From DATESG01 sp035270925 (lineage in GTDB: Bacteria; Bacillota_I; Bacilli_A; RFN20; CAG-826), in the NCBI GenBank assembly GCA_035270925.1, contig DATESG010000055.1, forward strand, positions 1-9,663: a stretch of DNA of 9,663 nucleotides, read 5' to 3'. The position numbers and the translations under genes were made by a program. The notes beneath the pieces are model-generated. The model was not told the origin of the DNA. It did not search any database and saw only the letters and a program-made list of their open reading frames with translations. Of the stretch, positions 5,597 through 9,663 are shown in pieces (the first letter of the stretch is position 1; the number at the start of each line of letters is the position of its first letter).

Positions 5597-6871
5597 TTAT
5601 GATTTCAGCCAGTTAAATGCGATTGGGAAGTGAAGGGCCCATGCGTCTTCGTTATGACCTTTGCCAGGTTCCACATGTTTTTTAATCATTTGATCACTGT
5701 ACCCGATATTTATGAAAGCACTATATATATTGGCGACATCACCGGCAATATTACTTCCTTCAGCTCCACCACCATAAACATAAATTTTTGGTTTGTTGGT
5801 GATTGAACCAAGGTTTGCACCATTAATTACATTGGCGATTGTACCTGTTTGATATATCCACATTGAAGTTGAGAAAAGTAGTGACTTTCCAAATACTTCA
5901 GGATAGGTTAGCGTTAGATAAAACGACATCACACCACCTAAGCTTGAACCGCCAATATATGTGCTCGCGGCGCTAGCATCAGTTTTATAGTTACTATCAA
6001 TGTATGGTTTGACTGTTTCGACGATAAAAGCAGCATAATTTTCGCCACTAGGCTTAATGTTATTACTACTACCGGAACTCGATAGGGGCCAGTTTACGGT
6101 CAACTCATTAAGACGATCGACACCATTATCAATCCCCACGACAATTGCACCTTGATAACCTTGGTCCATCATTGTCCCGATTGCTTCATCAATTTTCCAT
6201 TCGCCGGAAAAGCCTGTATACGAATCAAACAGGTTTTGTCCATCATGCATATATAAAACGGGATAATTTTTGCTGCCGTTAGCCTCGTAACCATCCGGCG
6301 TCCAAATTCTAACTTTTCTCGTTCTCTGATCTTCATATTGACTCATTGTCAACGTAATTATCTCTAGTTTACCTCTAGTTAACGACGTTTTACCGATGTT
6401 GTTTTTAAACGCGGCGACGGTATCAGTTTTAGTTTGTGCTCCTGAGATAAGTTTATAAGTACGATCAGAAATTTCTTCGCCTTTAGCTCCGCCTTCGACA
6501 TTAGCCCAAGGTTCATCAACTTGGTTTGGGAGGAGAAGTACATATTTGTATTTAATGATTTGTCCAACATCGGCCGTCTCGAAGCTGAGTTCGATTACAT
6601 ACTTATTATCACTTGATTTTGTAAGCTCGTAACCTTCTGCGAATGGACTCCAATCGTTGAAATTTCCAGCGATCTTGACTTTAGAACCCGCTGAAATTTG
6701 CATAGGTAAGCTAACTCTAAAAGTGACAAGTGGATAATTAATCGTTTCGCTGGTTGAAGTACTTTCACTCTCGCTTACTAACGAATTTGTCGAATCTGGA
6801 TTGGGAACACAGGCGGTGAGTAAAAAGCCAATTATTAGACTAACAAAAAGCTGTTTAAATTTAAGTTTCAT
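5597..6871 (-). CDS. Surface lipoprotein esterase with N-terminal glycogen/starch-binding-like domain
   Basis: The 424-residue protein begins with a lipoprotein signal (MKLKFKQLFVSLIIGFLLTAC; lipobox LTAC, lipidated Cys21), then a Ser/Thr/Glu-rich linker to about residue 45. Residues 47-142 look like an immunoglobulin-like E-set domain of the CBM48/CBM20 or AMPK glycogen-binding kind (VKIAGNFNDWSP at 65-76, IKYKYVLL at 106-113, PWANVEGG). Residues 168-424 match the putative esterase (esterase D/Fes-like) alpha/beta-hydrolase family: YPVLYMHDGQNLFD (203-216), nucleophile S310 in GGSSLGG, a likely acid E371 in GGGAEG, and H406 in GKGHNED. It should hydrolyse an ester outside the membrane, perhaps on a polysaccharide; the substrate is unknown. 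The ATG follows GAGGT (6878-6882) with 6 bases between. It is monocistronic and is the only non-housekeeping gene in the window. Confidence 0.82.
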   Translation of the reverse strand: MKLKFKQLFVSLIIGFLLTACVPNPDSTNSLVSESESTSTSETINYPLVTFRVSLPMQISAGSKVKIAGNFNDWSPFAEGYELTKSSDNKYVIELSFETADVGQIIKYKYVLLLPNQVDEPWANVEGGAKGEEISDRTYKLISGAQTKTDTVAAFKNNIGKTSLTRGKLEIITLTMSQYEDQRTRKVRIWTPDGYEANGSKNYPVLYMHDGQNLFDSYTGFSGEWKIDEAIGTMMDQGYQGAIVVGIDNGVDRLNELTVNWPLSSSGSSNNIKPSGENYAAFIVETVKPYIDSNYKTDASAASTYIGGSSLGGVMSFYLTLTYPEVFGKSLLFSTSMWIYQTGTIANVINGANLGSITNKPKIYVYGGGAEGSNIAGDVANIYSAFINIGYSDQMIKKHVEPGKGHNEDAWALHFPIAFNWLKS

Positions 6872-6887
6872 GGTAATACCTCGCAGT

Positions 6888-6915
6888 ATTATAGTAGCAA
6901 ATGGATGATGTTGAA
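6888..6915 (-). promoter_or_regulatory. Probable promoter of the lipoprotein esterase
   Basis: A perfect TATAAT (6893-6888) lies 16 bases before the ATG. The -35 box is poor: the best candidate is TTCAAC (6915-6910) at a 16-base spacing. The implied leader is only about 10 bases, with GAGGT (6882-6878) at its start. Confidence 0.5.
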
Positions 6916-6930
6916 GGCAAGATGAGTCAA

Positions 6931-6955
6931 AAAGAAAAACCCCATCGCTGAGGTT
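6931..6955 (-). terminator. Rho-independent terminator of the infC-rpmI-rplT operon
   Basis: On the - strand, AACCTCA (6955-6949) pairs with TGGGGTT (6944-6938) through 7 bp, including one U-G pair. The loop is GCGA, a GNRA tetraloop, and TTTTTCTTT follows. It starts 17 bases after the rplT stop and ends before the esterase promoter, so the esterase is a separate transcription unit. Confidence 0.88.
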
Positions 6956-6972
6956 GATCTAAATAAAGTAAT

Positions 6973-7332
6973 TTACTTGGCTAATTGTTTTTTAGCGGTT
7001 TCGACGAATGCGACGAAGGTTGGAACATCATGAATTGCAAGTTCACTTAACATTTTACGGTTAACATTAACATTTGCTAATTTTAAGCCATACATGAATT
7101 GTGAATAAGAAATGTCTTGAAGTCTGCATCCGGCATTAATACGACGAATCCATAGTTTGCGGTAGTCTCTTTTGACTGTCCGACGGTGGATGTATGAATA
7201 CTTTAGTGAGTGGAAGACTTGTTCTTTAGCAGTTCTAAAAAGAAGATGCTTCGCTCCAAAGTAACCTTTGGCTTGTTTTAATATTTTTTTTCTTCTTGCT
7301 CTGGTGACAGGGCTGTTTTTTACTCTTGGCAT
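6973..7332 (-). CDS. rplT: Large ribosomal subunit protein bL20
   Basis: This encodes a 119-residue, strongly basic L20, which binds 23S rRNA early in 50S assembly. It has the long basic N-terminal helix (MPRVKNSPVTRARRKKILKQ, then AKGYFGAKHLLFRTAKEQV) and the globular RNA-binding part with RDYRKLWIRRINAGCRLQDISYSQFMYGL and ending near FVAFVETAKKQL. The length equals that of Bacillus L20. It starts 12 bases after the rpmI stop, with GGAAGGA just after that stop as the ribosome binding site. It is the last gene of the operon. The C-terminal domain is the part known in other bacteria to bind the operon's leader and repress it. Confidence 0.98.
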   Translation of the reverse strand: MPRVKNSPVTRARRKKILKQAKGYFGAKHLLFRTAKEQVFHSLKYSYIHRRTVKRDYRKLWIRRINAGCRLQDISYSQFMYGLKLANVNVNRKMLSELAIHDVPTFVAFVETAKKQLAK

Positions 7333-7344
7333 AATTAGTCCTTC

Positions 7345-7539
7345 CTAATTCTGAATGAGATACTTGATACGTTTGTAATCGCTAGCGGAGATGAAGCCGC
7401 CCTTACGTAAGTGTCTCTTTTGTTTTGTTGTTTTGTTCGGCGCTAAGTGTGACATATAGGCACTACCACGTTTGATTTTGCCCGTGCCAGTGACTTTGAT
7501 TCTTTTTGTTAAAGCTTTTTTGCTTTTCATTTTTGGCAT
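7345..7539 (-). CDS. rpmI: Large ribosomal subunit protein bL35
   Basis: This encodes a 64-residue basic protein with the family start MPKMKSKKALTKRIKVTGTG, the block KIKRGSAYMSHLAPNKTTKQKRHLRK, and a C-terminal YKRIKYLIQN. L35 is a small 50S protein. The gene lies between infC and rplT in the universal order. Its ribosome binding site AGGGGG overlaps the TAG stop of infC and the ATG is only 11 bases from that stop, so translation of the two genes is probably coupled. Confidence 0.97.
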   Translation of the reverse strand: MPKMKSKKALTKRIKVTGTGKIKRGSAYMSHLAPNKTTKQKRHLRKGGFISASDYKRIKYLIQN

Positions 7540-7550
7540 TGTTGTTCCCC

Positions 7551-8102
7551 CTATTTTTTGACTTTCGATGCTAAAATTACTGTAAGGAAGCGGCCATCAA
7601 GAGCTGGTTTTTTCTCGACGACACCGTGTTCTTCAATCATGGCGAGGAATTGCTTTAAGGCCTCTTCACCAACTTCGATGTGAGCCATTTGACGGCCACG
7701 GAAGCGAACTGAAACTTTTACTTTATCACCATCTTGTAGAAACTCGATTGCTTTACGTGATTTTGTTTCTAAATCGTGTGTATCAATAACGGGTGACATC
7801 CTAATTTCTTTGAGTTCTGCAGTCTTTTGTTTTTTACGGGCTTCGCGCTCGCGTTTTTGTGATTCAAACCTTTGTTTGGAATAGTTAATCATCTTACAAA
7901 CAGGTGGTTTACCACCAGGATTGACACAGAATAGATCAAGACCGTATTGTTCAGTAGCAAGGCTAATGGCGGCACGGGTTTTCATGATTCCTAGTTGTTC
8001 ACCTTCTGGGCCAATAACTAGTACTTCGGGAAAGCGGATGTTTTCATTAACGAGTTCGACAGGACGTTCTGGACGCTTTTGATTTGGATTTTGATAATAA
8101 AT
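7551..8102 (-). CDS. infC: Translation initiation factor IF-3, with AUU start codon
   Basis: The protein is 183 residues long. IF3 binds the 30S subunit, blocks 50S joining and rejects non-canonical start codons. The N-terminal domain contains ELVNENIRFPEVLVIGPEGEQLGIM (residues 16-40) and DLFCVNPGGKPPVCKMINYSKQRFE. After a charged linker (KREREARKKQKTAELKEIRMSP), the C-terminal domain carries HDLETKSRKAIEFL, GDKVKVSVRFRGRQMAH and a final LDGRFLTVILASKVKK. The first ATG in frame (7983-7985) would cut off 39 residues of the conserved N-domain. Upstream of it there is no in-frame ATG, GTG or TTG before the stop TAA. ATT at 8102-8100 lies 8 bases after a perfect AAGGAGG (8117-8111) and is therefore chosen. 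AUU is the known infC start in E. coli and some Bacilli and serves self-repression. About ten residues precede the usual family start. Confidence 0.95.
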   Translation of the reverse strand: MYYQNPNQKRPERPVELVNENIRFPEVLVIGPEGEQLGIMKTRAAISLATEQYGLDLFCVNPGGKPPVCKMINYSKQRFESQKREREARKKQKTAELKEIRMSPVIDTHDLETKSRKAIEFLQDGDKVKVSVRFRGRQMAHIEVGEEALKQFLAMIEEHGVVEKKPALDGRFLTVILASKVKK

Positions 8103-8248
8103 ATTAAGTTCCTCCTTATTTTATAAAAGAAAAAGCAGGCTTGGAAGTGCCCACATAATAACGTTTACTTTTGCTGTAGCGTTTACCAACCTGATTGCTC
8201 AAGTCTGGTGAGAAGCGGGCGCCTCTACTTTCCACGATTTCTTTCGTG
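8103..8248 (-). ncRNA. L20-type leader of the infC-rpmI-rplT mRNA
   Basis: The leader is about 145 bases. In order it can form hairpin 1 (CACGA 8248-8244 with TCGTG 8237-8233), hairpin 2 (AGAGGC 8226-8221 with GCTTCT 8216-8211, loop GCCC) and hairpin 3 at 8209-8185. Hairpin 3 pairs ACCAG with TTGGT and CTTGA with TCAGG around a bulged A, with a GCAA tetraloop. A terminator-like hairpin at 8154-8125 follows, then the infC ribosome binding site. Position and layout match the L20 leader known from Bacilli, in which excess L20 binds the leader and favours premature termination. A covariance search against that family would confirm it. Confidence 0.8.
8125..8154 (-). terminator. Attenuator terminator in the infC leader
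   Basis: On the - strand GTGGGC (8154-8149) pairs with GCCTGC (8140-8135) through 6 bp, with two G-U pairs and an 8-base loop. TTTTTCTTTT follows. It lies between the promoter and the infC ribosome binding site, so it must be conditional. The weak stem fits an attenuator that needs help, for example from L20. Confidence 0.75.
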
Positions 8249-8253
8249 ACTAT

Positions 8254-8282
8254 ATAATAACAAGCACCCTGCTAATTGTCAA
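8254..8282 (-). promoter_or_regulatory. Promoter of the infC-rpmI-rplT operon
   Basis: A perfect TTGACA (8282-8277) and TATTAT (8259-8254, 5 of 6 consensus bases) are separated by 17 bases. Transcription should begin near 8247-8248, right at leader hairpin 1. The promoter lies beyond the thrS terminator, so the operon is expressed independently of thrS. Confidence 0.85.
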
Positions 8283-8330
8283 CGATTTTAACAGGAAGTT
8301 TACAAACAGTATTTCAGTCGATTTTATAAG

Positions 8331-8366
8331 GAGAAAAAGGCGAAAAAAATCTTACCGCCTTTTCTC
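8331..8366 (-). terminator. Probable terminator of thrS
   Basis: Two bases after the thrS stop, AAAAGGCG pairs with CGCCTTTT through 8 bp. GAG and CTC extend the stem past a single bulged base, and the loop is 13 bases with a T run. The T-rich 3' arm (TTTTTCTCCTT) can act as the U tract. The long loop makes it less typical than the others in this window. Confidence 0.65.
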
Positions 8367-8368
8367 TA

Positions 8369-9663
8369 CTATTTAAAGTATGTTGTCTTATTTTTGATTT
8401 CTTTTTTAAGAAGTTTGATGAATTCACTAGTTTTAACACTGACTTGATCATTAGTTCCATAACGACGGAAGGTCACGAGGTTATTATCACGTTCGTTATC
8501 ACCAATTACAAGAGTGAAAGGAACTTTGCTCATTTGCGCGTTGCGTAAACGATAACCAAGTTTTTCATTACTATCATCTAACTTGGCACGAAGACCAAGT
8601 TTCACTAGTTTCTTGACAAGTTTTTTAGCGTGAGCTTGATGGAATTCATTATTAACCGGAAGAACTATCACTTGATTTGGCGCCAGCCATGCTGGAAAGG
8701 CCCCGGCGTAGTGTTCTGTGAGAATGCCAATAAAGCGCTCTAGCGAACCGAATATTGCACGGTGAATCATCACTGGTTGAATTTTTTGATTGTTTTGATC
8801 GATATAGAACATTTCGAAGCGTTCTGGTAAATTCATGTCTAATTGAATCGTCCCACATTGCCAAATACGGCCAAGACTATCTCTAAGTTTGAAGTCAAGT
8901 TTTGGACCATAGAATGCGCCATCACCGGGATTGATTTTGAAAGGTTTGCCACTGGAACGGCAGGCTTTGGCCAAGGCCTTTTCACTTTCATTCCAAACTT
9001 CAATATCACCGATAAATTTCTTCTCTGGTCGAGTTGATAATTCAATCGAGTAATCAAGATGGAAGACACTGTAGATTTCATCAAATAATTTCAACAGTTT
9101 TTTTACTTCACTGTTAATTTGGTCCTTACGGCAGTAAATATGTGCATCATCTTGGGTGAAGTTGCGGACACGGAAGAGCCCGCTTAAAGCTCCGCTAGCT
9201 TCATGACGATGAACATTACCGAGTTCGGCGACGCGAAGAGGGAGGTCACGGTAGGAGTGGAGACTATTTTTATAGGTAAGAATGGAACCTGGGCAGTTCA
9301 TAGGTTTAACCGCAAAGTCATTGTCATCGATTTTAAGGGTATACATATTATCTTTGTAGTTAAGCCAGTGACCGCTGATTTCCCATAACTCACGGCTGAG
9401 CATCGTTGGCGTTTTGATGAAGTCATATTCGTGTTGTTGTAAGAGATCGAACAAGTAATTTTCTAAATTATGGTAAACAATCATTCCATTAGCGAGCCAG
9501 AAAGGAAATCCTGGACCAAATTCGGAAAACATGAAAAGATCAAGTTCTTTGCCTAATTTCCGATGGTCACGTTTTTTGGCTTCTTCAATTTGATAAAGAT
9601 AAGCCGCTAAATCTTCTTCGGCAAAGAAAGCAGTACCATAAATTCTCGTTAATTGTTTATTTT
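8369..9663 (-). CDS. thrS: Threonyl-tRNA synthetase, C-terminal two thirds (5' end outside window)
   Basis: The window holds 430 residues of an enzyme usually about 640 long. It charges tRNA-Thr as a class II synthetase. The frame is open to the window edge, starting within the junction to the catalytic core (QLTRIYGTAFF, then EEAKKRDHRKLGKELDLF). The core shows KPMNCPGS, motif 2 with FRVRNFTQDDAHIYC, and motif 3 with MIHRAIFGSLERF. The zinc ligands are Cys123, His174 and His300 of the visible part. The anticodon-binding domain follows AWLAPNQVIVLPV and ends near FIKLLKKEI. The TGS and editing domains, the start and any upstream T-box lie outside. An ATG at 9530-9532 is internal. thrS next to infC-rpmI-rplT is a widely conserved order; here a terminator and a new promoter separate the two units. 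Confidence 0.97.
   Translation of the reverse strand, partial: NKQLTRIYGTAFFAEEDLAAYLYQIEEAKKRDHRKLGKELDLFMFSEFGPGFPFWLANGMIVYHNLENYLFDLLQQHEYDFIKTPTMLSRELWEISGHWLNYKDNMYTLKIDDNDFAVKPMNCPGSILTYKNSLHSYRDLPLRVAELGNVHRHEASGALSGLFRVRNFTQDDAHIYCRKDQINSEVKKLLKLFDEIYSVFHLDYSIELSTRPEKKFIGDIEVWNESEKALAKACRSSGKPFKINPGDGAFYGPKLDFKLRDSLGRIWQCGTIQLDMNLPERFEMFYIDQNNQKIQPVMIHRAIFGSLERFIGILTEHYAGAFPAWLAPNQVIVLPVNNEFHQAHAKKLVKKLVKLGLRAKLDDSNEKLGYRLRNAQMSKVPFTLVIGDNERDNNLVTFRRYGTNDQVSVKTSEFIKLLKKEIKNKTTYFK

Noticed and set aside
6379..6570. 63-codon - strand frame inside the esterase gene
   Set aside because: It is out of frame within the E-set domain coding region; no ribosome binding site or family pattern.
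5600..6871. Esterase locus as a recent mobile insertion
   Set aside because: The gene's base composition looks like its neighbours and no flanking repeats or integrase remnants are seen, so only an accessory position, not mobility, can be claimed.
7551..7985. infC starting at ATG 7985
   Set aside because: It would remove 39 conserved N-domain residues and leave the perfect AAGGAGG at 8111-8117 unused.
8843..9037. + strand frame opposite thrS
   Set aside because: It is antisense to the conserved catalytic domain with no signals of its own.
9203..9388. + strand frame opposite thrS
   Set aside because: It is antisense to the motif 2 region of ThrRS; a shadow frame.
8369..9532. thrS starting at ATG 9532
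   Set aside because: Conserved ThrRS sequence (TRIYGTAFF, EEAKKRDHRKLGKELDLF) continues in frame up to the window edge.
1..9663. CRISPR array, tRNA or rRNA genes, insertion sequence, phage or defence genes
   Set aside because: I found no regularly spaced repeats, no tRNA or rRNA sequence I could recognise, no transposase or integrase motifs and no target-site duplications; nearly all sequence is accounted for by housekeeping genes and their control regions.

Overview
The window reads as a chromosomal housekeeping segment of a low-GC Gram-positive bacterium (Bacillota, Bacilli-like). The evidence is the A+T-rich codon use, strong AGGAGG ribosome binding sites, an EzrA division protein, a C-minus type S4 protein, the gene order tyrS / rpsD / ezrA / nifZ / thiI as I remember it from Bacillus and Listeria, and an infC-rpmI-rplT operon with an L20-type leader downstream of thrS. 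ezrA ends in TGA exactly where the next gene begins, so TGA is a stop codon. That argues against Mycoplasma or Spiroplasma. The exact lineage cannot be fixed from the sequence alone.

Left part (1-1550). The 3' end of tyrS (+) converges on rpsD (-), and each has its own terminator in the 98-bp gap. Upstream of rpsD lies a 367-bp divergent region. It holds a consensus-like rpsD promoter, a structured leader that looks like the S4 autoregulatory leader, an A/U-rich hairpin abutting the rpsD ribosome binding site, two palindromes, and the ezrA promoter.

Middle part (1551-5593). ezrA, a cysteine desulfurase (nifZ-like) and thiI form a tightly overlapping + strand operon ending in a strong terminator. 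The desulfurase and ThiI should work together: the first supplies persulfide sulfur and the second adenylates tRNA U8 and thiolates it to 4-thiouridine. EzrA is a membrane-anchored regulator of FtsZ rings.

Right part (5597-9663, all on the - strand). A lipoprotein esterase with an N-terminal glycogen/starch-binding-like domain sits alone between the thiI terminator and the rplT terminator. It is the only accessory-looking gene here. Next come rplT, rpmI and infC (L20, L35, IF3), transcribed from a good promoter through a leader with bulged and tetraloop hairpins and an attenuator terminator. infC has no ATG, GTG or TTG in the right place and very probably starts at ATT. The 3' two thirds of thrS end the window, followed by its own terminator.

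I see no sign of a new defence, mobile or biosynthetic system. The points most worth a second look are the RNA leaders of rpsD and infC, including a possible antiterminator pairing in the latter, the AUU start, the unassigned inverted repeat between rpsD and ezrA, and the esterase fusion.
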